Assembly: GCA_002503285.1 (NCBI GenBank)
Contig: DARI01000017.1
Coordinates: 1 to 46,784 of the forward strand
DNA: 46,784 nt
From: Euryarchaeota archaeon UBA557
Lineage (GTDB): Archaea > Thermoplasmatota > Poseidoniia > Poseidoniales > Thalassarchaeaceae
Reading direction: 5' to 3'
Below, piece by piece: positions 17,468 through 25,590 of this stretch (positions are counted from its first letter, which is position 1; the number at the start of each line of letters is the position of its first letter). Both the position numbers and the translations under genes were made by a program. The notes beneath the pieces are model-generated. The model saw only the letters and a program-made list of their open reading frames with translations. It made no database searches and was not told the DNA's origin.

Positions 17468-18448
17468 TCACGTTCGTTGATTATCATGTTCAAACCAGGA
17501 GTTTTTGTCCTTTCTCATTAGAATAATTTTGTCATCATTTTTGATTCTAAAAATATCTCCGTCTTGACAAGCCATACTCCTCAGATGAAGTTTTCTAGCT
17601 TCATTTTCATGAACTTCGATATCTTTTATTCTTGGACTAAAATGTACCATTCCCAAAGTATTAGCATTTGTGTCTAAGGCTGCTTTAGCAGCATCTAAGG
17701 CTGTTGAATGCCCGTGTTTTTCTGCTTTTTCAGATAATTCACTAGTAAATGTCGCTTCATGAATTAGTAAATCCAAAGGCCCTTTTAGCGAAGATTTGTT
17801 AAATGAAGGTACATTTTTTGTAGTGTCTCCGGATATCAATATCCTTTTGCTTATACTGCCCCCAATAGAAATTAACCATCCTACTGAAGTTATCCCATGG
17901 ACCGTAGGTATTGCAGATAGGTGGACATTTGGAAGTGGTTGACTCAGCAGTTGAATTGGTTCATAGCCATCAACAGGAATTAGGGTCCACTCTATTGGAA
18001 ATTTATTTTGATTAGAGTTATTCTCAAGATGTGATTTCCATTCCCTGAATAAAATGGAAAAGTCTGATGGATTTATTCCTGATCCTAGGGGAATTGGTTT
18101 TCCATAATTATCCTCTACCCAATCAATGGCTTCTTTTGTAGTAGGCCCAATTATAGTCAATGGTTTTGTCCTTCCATCTAACTGCATGGTTTTCAAAAAT
18201 GGTAGAACACCCCAACAATGATCAAAATGTGAGTGTGTGAGCAATATTGCTTTAATTTTTGAAATTCTTGCACGGATGCCTATTGGATTTTTTTTAAGAT
18301 CTAATTCATGTTTAACAAGTCTATCTTGAAATCCTTCGCCACAATCAATAACTATACTTCCTGAAGGTGTAGACAGATAATTTCCTGATACAGATCTTGT
18401 TCCAGTTGGCCTTGAACCGGATGTCCCAAGTACATGAAAATCGATCAT
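17468..18448 (-). CDS. rnz: Ribonuclease Z (tRNase Z, 3' tRNA processing endonuclease)
   Basis: A metallo-beta-lactamase-fold nuclease that removes the 3' trailer of pre-tRNAs in the cytosol. The protein is 326 aa, in the range of short-form RNase Z. Seen directly: the metal motif THSHFDHCWG, the N-terminal GTSGSRPTGTRSVSGNYL with IDCGEGFQ, the later ISGDTTKN aspartate, LIHEATF, and KHGHSTALDAA, with a late His in MVHFSPR. The start at 18448 follows a GGAAGTGA ribosome site. It lies downstream of a PRC-barrel gene and L15e on the same strand, close to the tRNA-Tyr gene. That tRNA already encodes CCA, which is worth comparing with the substrate rules of this enzyme. Confidence 0.94.
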   Translation of the reverse strand: MIDFHVLGTSGSRPTGTRSVSGNYLSTPSGSIVIDCGEGFQDRLVKHELDLKKNPIGIRARISKIKAILLTHSHFDHCWGVLPFLKTMQLDGRTKPLTIIGPTTKEAIDWVEDNYGKPIPLGSGINPSDFSILFREWKSHLENNSNQNKFPIEWTLIPVDGYEPIQLLSQPLPNVHLSAIPTVHGITSVGWLISIGGSISKRILISGDTTKNVPSFNKSSLKGPLDLLIHEATFTSELSEKAEKHGHSTALDAAKAALDTNANTLGMVHFSPRIKDIEVHENEARKLHLRSMACQDGDIFRIKNDDKIILMRKDKNSWFEHDNQRT

Positions 18449-18469
18449 TTTTTCACTTCCGAAAATAAA

Positions 18470-18730
18470 TTATAAATCCCTAGGAATTGGAGTTGGAGGA
18501 AACCAGCGTAAAACAATAACATCACCAATCGACCGAATCCAATGCCACGGTATGGAAACATGAATGCCATCTTCAACTATCTCATCAGGAGGATTTGCAA
18601 CAAAAATATGGCTACATTTAATTGAGTCTTCACCAATTATTACAATTGTATCATTGACAGTTCCGATCACCCTTCCGTCGGGAAGAATCACTGGAAGGCC
18701 ACGAATCTCTGAGACGTAGTAGTCAACCAT
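18470..18730 (-). CDS. PRC-barrel domain protein
   Basis: A small 86-aa cytosolic protein that is a single PRC-barrel fold: the strand pattern begins YYVSEIRGLPVILPDGRVIG, then TVNDTIVII, and ends with HVSIPWHWIRSIGDVIVL. Archaeal stand-alone PRC-barrel proteins are linked to RNA processing and, in haloarchaea, to cell division (CdpB proteins partnering FtsZ/SepF). The nearby ftsZ gene, 1.2 kb away on the other strand, makes the latter worth noting, but the family is diverse. The chosen ATG at 18730 has a GGTGA ribosome site; the GTG at 18739 overlaps that site. It lies 21 nt upstream of rnz and probably shares its transcript. Confidence 0.82.
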   Translation of the reverse strand: MVDYYVSEIRGLPVILPDGRVIGTVNDTIVIIGEDSIKCSHIFVANPPDEIVEDGIHVSIPWHWIRSIGDVIVLRWFPPTPIPRDL

Positions 18731-18771
18731 CGACTTCACCAGTGCGGTTCAAACCATCAATATGACGGAAG

Positions 18772-18777
18772 AAAAAA
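18772..18777 (-). terminator. Possible U-tract terminator after rpl15e
   Basis: Six T residues on the minus strand follow directly after the rpl15e stop codon. Archaeal intrinsic termination uses U-tracts without an obligatory hairpin. The tract is short and the next gene starts 41 nt later, so partial read-through is likely. Confidence 0.25.
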
Positions 18778-19365
18778 TTATTTTCCACGGTTTCTATTAG
18801 CCTTGAGACTAGGGCGGAGTTTTTCTGCTCCCTTTCCTTTATTGTATAATCCTCTTCCCCTTTTTCCAGCGCTAGTTTTTCCACGAGCTGCACGGCCTCT
18901 GTGACTGCTACCAGTTGAAATCCAATTGTATTGTTTATCTGCTTTAATCACCGGATGATGAGGATCTAGCATGATTATCTCGAAGAATTTATTTTTTCCA
19001 TCTTGGCCAACCCAATATGAGTTAAGTACTTCCAAATTTGGATACCTCTTGCTAGCTCTTTCTTCGGCCATTCTTTGAGTAGATTTAGCCATAGTTATCT
19101 TTGTAATACCTGCTTTAGAAGGTTTACGCTTCATGTGAATTTTTCCTTTCCTTAATCCACCACGGCGTATCCTAGTTCGTATTACTACTACGCCCTGTTT
19201 GGCCCTGTAGCCAACGCTTCGAGCAGCATCTATTCGAGTTGGTTTTTCGATTCTTTGGAAAACTGGTTCCTTTCTCCAGCTAGCCATCCTTGCGATTCTA
19301 TGTCGACTTGGAATATTTTCTTTAGGTTGCTTCCATACGGCTCTAATATATTGGTTTAGACTCAT
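18778..19365 (-). CDS. rpl15e: Large-subunit ribosomal protein L15e
   Basis: An archaeal/eukaryotic-type 60S protein, 195 aa, very basic. Family landmarks are MSLNQYIRAVWKQP at the N-terminus, then R-rich GYRAKQGVVVIRTRIRRGG, YWVGQDGKNKFFEIIMLDP, HPVIKAD and a C-terminal GRGLYNKGKGAEKLRPS. The reading frame continues open for 49 codons upstream to 19512, but that part does not look like L15e. The ATG at 19365 is preceded by a perfect AGGAGGT ribosome site, so I start there. It is followed by the PRC-barrel and rnz genes on the same strand. Confidence 0.97.
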   Translation of the reverse strand: MSLNQYIRAVWKQPKENIPSRHRIARMASWRKEPVFQRIEKPTRIDAARSVGYRAKQGVVVIRTRIRRGGLRKGKIHMKRKPSKAGITKITMAKSTQRMAEERASKRYPNLEVLNSYWVGQDGKNKFFEIIMLDPHHPVIKADKQYNWISTGSSHRGRAARGKTSAGKRGRGLYNKGKGAEKLRPSLKANRNRGK

Positions 19366-19571
19366 TTGTATACCTCCTAGCGAGTCGCCGAGATTACATC
19401 CCTTTAAGAGCCTACTTGCCACTAAAATAAATCGTAGTACTGCATTGTAACACTCTAATGGTGGTAAGTCCCTACTTATTTGAGTGTTCTTTTTAGCAAA
19501 TTTATTTCCCATGAGCAGTGTTTAACATTCATTTAGATTAATTTACTATAGATTATATGGTTGAATGATGA

Positions 19572-19685
19572 TGGTCCGAGCTCCCGGACTTGAACCGGGG
19601 ACCCCCTGATGGCCATTTGGCCAACAACCGAAGTTGTTATTTCCAGTCTACAGTCAGGTGCTCTAGCCAACTGAGCTAAGCTCGG
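19572..19685 (-). tRNA. tRNA-Tyr (anticodon GTA) with a 37-nt intron and encoded CCA
   Basis: The cloverleaf folds cleanly. The acceptor stem is CCGAGCT/AGCTCGG with C1-G72 and discriminator A73 (archaeal Tyr identity), and CCA is encoded at 19574-19572. The D arm is GCTC/GAGC, the anticodon stem CCTGA/TCAGG, the loop CTGTAGA, and the T arm CCCGG-TTCAAGT-CCGGG. Removing nt 19611-19647 (or the same shifted by one base) gives a normal 77-nt tRNA; the intron lies between positions 37 and 38. Within the intron, AACAAC and GTTGTT form a stem capped by TTCG (19623-19638). A canonical bulge-helix-bulge was not clearly resolved by eye. Splicing by the tRNA endonuclease is expected. Confidence 0.95.
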
Positions 19686-19828
19686 ATGTGTTAGACGACC
19701 ATACATTACCTTATCTTGCTTTCCAATCTAATGAGCTTAAATGAAATCGAAAAATCTCTTTCTATATTAAAAATTATCAAGATAATCCGTGAAAAAAATA
19801 ACCTATGAAAATAGACGTATGGACTCGA

Positions 19829-19858
19829 TCTTTCCCTCAACTATTAAGAAGGGAAAGA
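19829..19858 (+). repeat. 9-bp perfect inverted repeat upstream of ftsZ
   Basis: TCTTTCCCT (19829-19837) and AGGGAAAGA (19850-19858) are exact reverse complements separated by 12 nt, ending 54 nt before the ftsZ start. The region 19686-19912 holds no gene that I can see. The arms could bind a dimeric regulator or form a leader hairpin. Several such repeats are expected by chance in a window this size, so its position is the main argument. Confidence 0.4.
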
Positions 19859-19912
19859 ATTCACTGTTGATTTGTAAGGCAGTAATGCCGGGGATGCATG
19901 GGGGAGAAATAT

Positions 19913-21040
19913 ATGGCAGAGGTACCTATGAGTTCAGTTGGTTCTGCTAGCCATGGAATATCATCCAGAAGGATACCAACAGCACTCACTGATAGAGAAT
20001 TAGAAGAATATGGACCACCTGATCCAAGAATACTAGTTTGCGGTTGTGGAGGATCTGGAAATAATACTATGAATCGTATTACACATATTGGAGTTGAGGG
20101 CGCAATAACGGTCGCCATAAATACTGATAAACAACATTTAGACAATACTCGTGCAATGCAAAAATTACTAGTTGGAAGGCATATTACTAGAGGTTTAGGT
20201 GCAGGAGGAGATCCTGCAATGGGGCGTAGATGTGCTGAAGCTGGTAGAGATGTCATCGCAAAGATAGTCGATGGTGCAGATTTAGTATTCGTAACAGCCG
20301 GACTTGGAGGAGGAACAGGAACAGGAATTGCCCCCGTCGTAGCAGAAGAAGCAAAGAAAGCTGGCGCATTAGTTGTTGCAGTAGTAACTACTCCATTTTC
20401 TGTTGAAAGAAAAATGAGGATGAAAAGAGCATTAGAAGGATTGAATATGGTTCGTGATACTGCGGATGCAGTTCTTGTTTTAGACAATAATAGACTCCTA
20501 CATTACGTACCAAATCTTCCAATGGATGAAGCATTTAGCATAATGGATCAATTAATTGCTGAAATAGTCAAAGGAGTTGTGGAAACAATCACATTACCTA
20601 GTTTGATTAATTTAGATTTTGCTGATGTCAGAACGATTATGAAAGGTGGTGGAGTAACTATGATGCTTTATGGAGAGAGTGATCAAGGACCCGAAGAAGT
20701 AGTTCATGAATCTCTCAATCATCCACTATTAGATATTGAAATTGATGGAGCTACTGGTGCATTGATACATGTAACTGGAGGCCCATATATGACTTTAGAG
20801 CAAGCAAATCAAGTTGTAGAATTAATGACAGCAAGACTTTCCCCTAATGCACAAGTAATATTTGGAGCAAGGCAAGATCCTGCCTTTGGGGATACGATCA
20901 AAGTTATGTCAATAATTACAGGAGTTATTAGTGAGAGGCTCAATAATGAGATGCTCAGTGCAGATATGCTTGGAGAAGCACTAAATATAGCGAAAAAAGT
21001 TCGAAATAAGTCAGAAAGTGAGTTTCAGAGATTTGATTGA
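19913..21040 (+). CDS. ftsZ: Cell division GTPase FtsZ
   Basis: A tubulin-superfamily GTPase that polymerises into the division ring. It is 375 aa from the chosen start. GTP-binding landmarks are CGCGGSGNNTMNRI (about 43-56), INTDKQHL (70-76), the tubulin signature GGGTGTG (132-138) and TPFSVE. The catalytic T7-loop type sequence LINLDFADVRTIM is present, so polymerisation-coupled hydrolysis should work. The ATG at 19913 follows GGGGGAG; an in-frame ATG at 19898 overlaps that site and is less likely. The N-terminal 38 residues form an extension before the first strand. The next gene on this strand is a surface protein, not the secE/spt5 partners seen in many archaea. Confidence 0.96.
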   Translation: MAEVPMSSVGSASHGISSRRIPTALTDRELEEYGPPDPRILVCGCGGSGNNTMNRITHIGVEGAITVAINTDKQHLDNTRAMQKLLVGRHITRGLGAGGDPAMGRRCAEAGRDVIAKIVDGADLVFVTAGLGGGTGTGIAPVVAEEAKKAGALVVAVVTTPFSVERKMRMKRALEGLNMVRDTADAVLVLDNNRLLHYVPNLPMDEAFSIMDQLIAEIVKGVVETITLPSLINLDFADVRTIMKGGGVTMMLYGESDQGPEEVVHESLNHPLLDIEIDGATGALIHVTGGPYMTLEQANQVVELMTARLSPNAQVIFGARQDPAFGDTIKVMSIITGVISERLNNEMLSADMLGEALNIAKKVRNKSESEFQRFD

Positions 21041-21092
21041 GTAAGAACACGTGAGGGTAAGTATCAAACGAGAGCAGTTGGGAGTAGGTAAT

Positions 21093-21908
21093 ATGGAAGC
21101 AGGGCGTGTCACACTCTCAATTGTTCTCGCAACTTTACTAGCGCTATCGACTTTGGTCGCACCGACTACGGCTCAAGTTACCGATGATCCTAAACAACCA
21201 TCAATAGATAATGCAACTATGTATGTTTGGGGAACTCAAGATTTAGGTAATTGCTGGACTCATTTTGATTCCAATGATACAGCAACCCACGAAGAGGGAT
21301 TTGGAATGAAAGAATTTTCACAAGGCTCTCAAGTTAATGTTGATTATCAATGTAGATTACAAGATAGTCTCAAAGAAGACATGCATCTAGATCCCAATGG
21401 AACAATAGCATTTCAATTAGGATTTTCAACTTGGTCAGGAGATTGTGAAGATGACGGTAATGATAGCGCTTGTATGGATTTAAAAATCACATTGAGTAAA
21501 GGATCTTTGGATGTTGCAACAAGACAGTTCCCTGCTGTATCAACAAGCGGAGATGATGAGCAAATATTATGGGATATTCCTGTCGATAATAATACTGTAA
21601 AATGGAGCTTTAATGGCGAAGATCCAATTTTTAGAATTCAATATTCTAAACCTGGATATAATGGATTAGAATGCGCAATTCCAGGGCAGGATTGTAGTGG
21701 AGAATTCAAGATGTATTATTCCAATAATCAAGAAGGAATGAAAGTTGATGTTAAATTTCCAATAATAAATGTGTCAGATGTGATTGATCCTAACGAAGAA
21801 GTTGCAAGTGGTAGTGGAGATAGTGGATTACCTGGTTTTGGACTAATAGCAGGCTTAGGTGCCCTTGCAATGGCAGCAGTTCTAGTTTCTAATAAGCCTG
21901 AAGAATAA
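21093..21908 (+). CDS. Exported surface protein with PGF-CTERM-like anchor
   Basis: A 271-aa protein starting at the ATG behind GGGAG (the GTG at 21051 has no such support). A signal peptide spans about 1-27 (VTLSIVLATLLALSTLVAP...AQ). The mature part is Asp/Asn-rich with four Cys pairs or near-pairs (for example GDCEDDGNDSACMD and ECAIPGQDC), suggesting disulfides and possibly metal-binding loops. The C-terminus is GSGDSGLPGFGLIAGLGA, a hydrophobic helix and a short tail, matching the PGF-CTERM pattern cut by archaeosortase A in other archaea. The tail ends in acidic residues instead of the usual Arg cluster, so the match is imperfect. It lies 52 nt after ftsZ and could share its transcript. 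Function unknown. Confidence 0.8.
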   Translation: MEAGRVTLSIVLATLLALSTLVAPTTAQVTDDPKQPSIDNATMYVWGTQDLGNCWTHFDSNDTATHEEGFGMKEFSQGSQVNVDYQCRLQDSLKEDMHLDPNGTIAFQLGFSTWSGDCEDDGNDSACMDLKITLSKGSLDVATRQFPAVSTSGDDEQILWDIPVDNNTVKWSFNGEDPIFRIQYSKPGYNGLECAIPGQDCSGEFKMYYSNNQEGMKVDVKFPIINVSDVIDPNEEVASGSGDSGLPGFGLIAGLGALAMAAVLVSNKPEE

Positions 21909-21921
21909 TTATAATTCTTCA
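21899..21921. repeat. Palindrome spanning two abutting convergent stop codons
   Basis: TGAAGAAT and ATTCTTCA flank a 7-nt centre. The stop codon of the PGF-CTERM gene (21906-21908) directly abuts the stop codon of hisS (21909-21911). The symmetry arises because both proteins end in Glu-Glu codons near their stops. It could act as a weak bidirectional 3' hairpin, but it is AT-rich. Confidence 0.4.
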
Positions 21922-23210
21922 AATGAAACATCAGATTCTTCTCCAGTATGCAAATCTTTAATTCTAACTTTCTCTGATTTCCATTCTTCCGGCATTACCA
22001 TAACAAGACGATCTGCACCTATTCTTTCAGCATGTTTGAACGCCCATTTCATTTTCTTATCCTCAAGAACTAGGTCTACTGTTCTGCCAGTATCCCTAAG
22101 TGCTGCAGCAACCATAACTGCAACATTCCTCAAATCTGGACTCAATGGGATCACAACATCTTCTGTACTACTAATTAATTCAGGAAGGAGTTTCTTTTCT
22201 TCGAGTAATTCCATTATTACCATATCTCCAAATCCAAATCCTGTTGCTGGTAAGTCTTTTCCTCCTAATGTGGAAAGTAATTTATCATATCGTCCTCCAC
22301 CACAAATAGCTCGAAATTTCCCTTCTCTGTCATGTGCTTCAAAAACGGAACCAGTATAATATGCAAGTCCTCTAACAATAGAAGCGTCAAATTCTACCCA
22401 TTCAGATATCCCATAAGAATCAATTGAGTCAAAAAGATAATTTAATTCAGAAACAGCAATACTTTCATCCTCTAAAGCAGAAGTTAAATCTGACATATTT
22501 TTAATTCCGAGGATATTTTGAATTGTTTGTATTGCATGTGAATCATGGCCCAATTCTGCTAATTGTTGAGATATTACATCTGCAGAGAGTTTATCCATTT
22601 TATCAACAATTATGCACGTTTTAGTAAATATATCTCCCTCTACTTTGAGCGAACCTAAAACTTCCTCCAGTACTTTTCTACTACTAATTCTAATAACTAA
22701 ATCATCAGAAGATAGCCCTACACTCTCAAAAAATGTTACTACTACCGATATTAATTCAGCATCTGCTGAAATTTCAGAAGTACCCCAAATGTCGACGTTC
22801 CATTGATAATGTTCCCTTCCTCGGCCACGTTGAGTCCTTTCATACCTCCAACATTGAGGTATCGAATACCATTTTATTGGCATTGGTAAAGCACCTGCTC
22901 TGCTCATGACCATACGTGCCAGTGAAGGAGTCATCTCTGGTCTTAAAGCAACCTTACGATCGCCTTTATCTTGAAAATTATACAACTGTTGAGTAATCTC
23001 TTCACCTTGTTTTCTTGTATAGAGATCTTCATGCTCAAGAATAGGAGCATCATATTCTTCAAAACCGTGAGATAGCGCTGCATCATCGAAGTTATCAAAA
23101 AGCCAATTTCGTAACCTCATATCCTCTGGATAGAAATCTCGAGTACCTCGAACGCCTTGTGCCACGGTTATTCGAACAAACAAAGCCACTTCAAGCCTTA
23201 CGTCGTTCAC
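21909..23210 (-). CDS. hisS: Histidyl-tRNA synthetase
   Basis: A class II aminoacyl-tRNA synthetase that charges tRNA-His, 433 aa as drawn. Motifs are the N-terminal GVRGTRDFYPEDMRLRNW, motif 2 QCWRYERTQRGRGREHYQW, the His-specific GLAYYTGSVFE and motif 3 region AICGGGRYDKLL with GFGFGDM. The C-terminal anticodon-binding domain covers about 340-430. The start is uncertain: the GTG at 23210 overlaps the upstream GtrA-like gene by 20 nt, while the GTG at 23165 (VAQGVRGTRD) would match the usual family N-terminus. Neither has a strong ribosome site. It ends convergently against the PGF-CTERM gene. Confidence 0.95.
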   Translation of the reverse strand: MNDVRLEVALFVRITVAQGVRGTRDFYPEDMRLRNWLFDNFDDAALSHGFEEYDAPILEHEDLYTRKQGEEITQQLYNFQDKGDRKVALRPEMTPSLARMVMSRAGALPMPIKWYSIPQCWRYERTQRGRGREHYQWNVDIWGTSEISADAELISVVVTFFESVGLSSDDLVIRISSRKVLEEVLGSLKVEGDIFTKTCIIVDKMDKLSADVISQQLAELGHDSHAIQTIQNILGIKNMSDLTSALEDESIAVSELNYLFDSIDSYGISEWVEFDASIVRGLAYYTGSVFEAHDREGKFRAICGGGRYDKLLSTLGGKDLPATGFGFGDMVIMELLEEKKLLPELISSTEDVVIPLSPDLRNVAVMVAAALRDTGRTVDLVLEDKKMKWAFKHAERIGADRLVMVMPEEWKSEKVRIKDLHTGEESDVSFEEL

Positions 23211-23664
23211 GGAAGTTATCGAGCCTTTCTTTACGGGTTACTCTTCCATCAGAAAGAGGAAAAGCATAGATTCTAAGTGCTAAGAAAGTGAAAAATCCAA
23301 ACGCACCAGTGTTGATTGCCCATGATATCCATTCATTTAATTCGACAACCTCAACTAATGCATAGAAAGTAACAGTTGAAAAAATCCATAGTACCGTATA
23401 TACAATCATCATCCGAGTAAAACTAGAGCGAATTTCTGATTCTGATTCAAATGTAAGCCAGCGATGTAATACAAAAGCCTGGACTGAACTAATAAAAAAC
23501 GAAACGGCCCAACCGAATGTTTCGGGATATTTGGTCATAGAAGCATAATCCGAAAAAAACCAATATAATACAAAGAAAATTGCTACATTGATGCAGCCAA
23601 CACCGCAATACATGGTAAACTCTCGAAGTAACTTAGATCTAGGATAATCATCTGAGACTAGCAT
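23191..23664 (-). CDS. GtrA-like family membrane protein
   Basis: A 157-aa protein with four predicted membrane helices, near 18-38, 48-68, 86-107 and 115-134. The pattern fits the GtrA-like family: an N-terminal FTMYCGVGCINVAIFFVLYW, a central SSVQAFVLHRWLTFES (family proteins have a similar N-F-x-W-x-F type motif), and a last helix rich in Phe. Such proteins are associated with moving polyprenyl-linked sugars across the membrane for surface polysaccharide or glycoprotein modification. The start follows GAGGAAT. It overlaps the 5' end of hisS by up to 20 nt, suggesting co-transcription without functional linkage. Confidence 0.8.
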   Translation of the reverse strand: MLVSDDYPRSKLLREFTMYCGVGCINVAIFFVLYWFFSDYASMTKYPETFGWAVSFFISSVQAFVLHRWLTFESESEIRSSFTRMMIVYTVLWIFSTVTFYALVEVVELNEWISWAINTGAFGFFTFLALRIYAFPLSDGRVTRKERLDNFRERRKA

Positions 23665-23726
23665 AATTTAAATTCCTCAAATAATTTCCGTTCCCAAAAC
23701 TAGACATTTAATAATTAAAATCATAA

Positions 23727-25559
23727 TCAGTTAGTTTGGATTTTTGGTGTTATTTCGGCTTCCACTGTTGAAAGTGTATGGGCAACCGTTTCACCATAAT
23801 CATTGACAAAGGTTGGAGGTAATGCATCTCCTACTTTGATTATGTATGGATCGGCGCCTCCAGGTAATGTCTCAATTGGTACATGGGCCCCTTCTGGTAC
23901 GTTTCTATACAAAGGCCTAGGCTCGAGTTCGTAGTTACCAGTGACAAACGCAAATAACCAAAATTGATTATCATTAGGAATAATTCTATTGATTAAGATG
24001 TACTTATTCATGCCAATGAATAATCCTGCAGTTACTCCCCAAAATAGTAGGATTATAGTTATTCCATAGGGGTTGCTCGGATTCCATGGATCTTCAACGT
24101 TAATTAGTAAGTCTATGAAATAAGATGACATTAGAACTCCAAACATGATTGGGAATCCCAGATACATGATGTAATCCCACCATTTTCCTATCCACCAATC
24201 ATTATCTCCAGTATTAATAAAATCATCTCTAAAAGAAGATACTCCATTATCAAGATAATCTCGGAAGTTGAAACCAGTTATATCATTCTCTTCTTGCCAA
24301 TTTCGATATCTGGACCAGCCATATTTCCATATTGAATATGCTATGAATAGTCCGCTAAACATTAATCCATACCCCCATATATGATCTTGAACTTCTAAAA
24401 ATTGTGGGAAAGCAACGCCAGTATCTGCATCCAATTTAATCCACAAAGCAGCACTAGGAATGCCAAAGAAGAATATTGCTATAGTAGTGAAGCCGACTGC
24501 TTTTTGACGTTCAATGCCATGGTCTACGAAATTTCTTACGCAGAGTTCGACGGTCGATATCATAGAAGTTAAAGCTGCAAATGAGAGTGCAAGGAAGAAC
24601 ATTGTAACCATTAAAAGTTGAACAACTGGGCCTCCGGGTGCCTGAGCGAATACTTCTGGTAAAACTAAGAAAGTAATTGCACTACTTCCTCCACTAACCG
24701 CTCCTAATGGATCTTCAGAAACTGAGAATACTGCCATCATAACGGTTAATCCAGCTATAATTGAGATACTATTGTTTGCAAGACACATGGTTGCTGCGTT
24801 CAGAGTAGTGTCCTCATCTTTTCTCATGTAAACTGAATAAGTAATTGCCATTCCCATTCCTGCAGAGCAAGACCATGCTGACTGAGATAAGCCATTAATC
24901 CATGTTTCTGGCTCATATAGGTACTCGGGTTGAATACTGAACATGTACACAAAACCATCCAAAGTACCGTCTTTCAAATCCATCACAAATGATAGGAATA
25001 ACGCTGCAAATAGTAATATGAACAAGGAAATTATTAATGTAACATTTACTTTTTCAATTGCCTTGGCACCTTTCCAAATTGCTGCCATAGTGATTATTAC
25101 TGCAATTAACTGGAATCCAATCACTTGCCACGTATCTTGAAGGAATGAGTTCCAAACTTCTTGAGTATCAACTTCGGATCCTAAGCCGCCTCGAATTGCT
25201 GTTTGAAAATAGTTCAAACACCAGCCCGTTACAACAGCATAGTAAAATCCAATTGCAGTTGATATCCATGCAGTCCAAAGGCCCATCCAAGCAAATTTAT
25301 TTCCAGTGAATATACGAAATGTTCCAACAGTTCCCGTTCTACTTCTTTTACCTAGTGCGAATTCAGCAATAATAAGTGGTATTGACCATAAAAAGAGGAA
25401 TATTAACCAAGGTATCAGGAAAGATCCTCCACCATTTGCACCAACCATCCTTGGGAATCTCCAAATATTGCCTGTACCTATTGCTGCACCTATAGTTGCG
25501 AAAATAAGTCCTAAACGGCCACTAAATTCATCAGATTGAGGGCCGGCATCTGAATTCAT
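23727..25559 (-). CDS. Sodium:neurotransmitter symporter family (SNF/NSS) transporter
   Basis: A 610-aa membrane protein of the LeuT-fold NSS family, which couples Na+ entry to uptake of amino acids or related amines. The diagnostic first helix is present: ATIGAAIGTGNIWRFPRM, with GGGSFLIPW next. About 12 helices follow, with WSCSAGMGMAITYSVYM in the sixth-helix region and a helix at SALTSMIS-type positions (LSFAALTSMISTVELCV) matching the Na2-site region. The C-terminal 60 residues are soluble. It lies 31 nt downstream of the M14 carboxypeptidase gene on the same strand. That spacing suggests import of the amino acids the peptidase releases; the substrate itself cannot be read from sequence. 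Confidence 0.95.
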   Translation of the reverse strand: MNSDAGPQSDEFSGRLGLIFATIGAAIGTGNIWRFPRMVGANGGGSFLIPWLIFLFLWSIPLIIAEFALGKRSRTGTVGTFRIFTGNKFAWMGLWTAWISTAIGFYYAVVTGWCLNYFQTAIRGGLGSEVDTQEVWNSFLQDTWQVIGFQLIAVIITMAAIWKGAKAIEKVNVTLIISLFILLFAALFLSFVMDLKDGTLDGFVYMFSIQPEYLYEPETWINGLSQSAWSCSAGMGMAITYSVYMRKDEDTTLNAATMCLANNSISIIAGLTVMMAVFSVSEDPLGAVSGGSSAITFLVLPEVFAQAPGGPVVQLLMVTMFFLALSFAALTSMISTVELCVRNFVDHGIERQKAVGFTTIAIFFFGIPSAALWIKLDADTGVAFPQFLEVQDHIWGYGLMFSGLFIAYSIWKYGWSRYRNWQEENDITGFNFRDYLDNGVSSFRDDFINTGDNDWWIGKWWDYIMYLGFPIMFGVLMSSYFIDLLINVEDPWNPSNPYGITIILLFWGVTAGLFIGMNKYILINRIIPNDNQFWLFAFVTGNYELEPRPLYRNVPEGAHVPIETLPGGADPYIIKVGDALPPTFVNDYGETVAHTLSTVEAEITPKIQTN

Positions 25560-25590
25560 CTAATCATTCTCCAATTTTTAAGGTATTTTT

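Noticed and set aside
19366..19512. 49-codon in-frame extension upstream of L15e
   Set aside because: It has no similarity to the family N-terminus, and a perfect AGGAGGT site marks the start at 19365.
19762..19771. TATA-like TATATTAAAA upstream of ftsZ
   Set aside because: It is about 140 nt from the start codon, so it would need a long leader; too weak to list as a promoter.
19861..20487. 208-codon open frame on the strand opposite ftsZ
   Set aside because: It is a low-complexity Pro/Ala/Ser frame antisense to a clear FtsZ; composition fits a shadow ORF.
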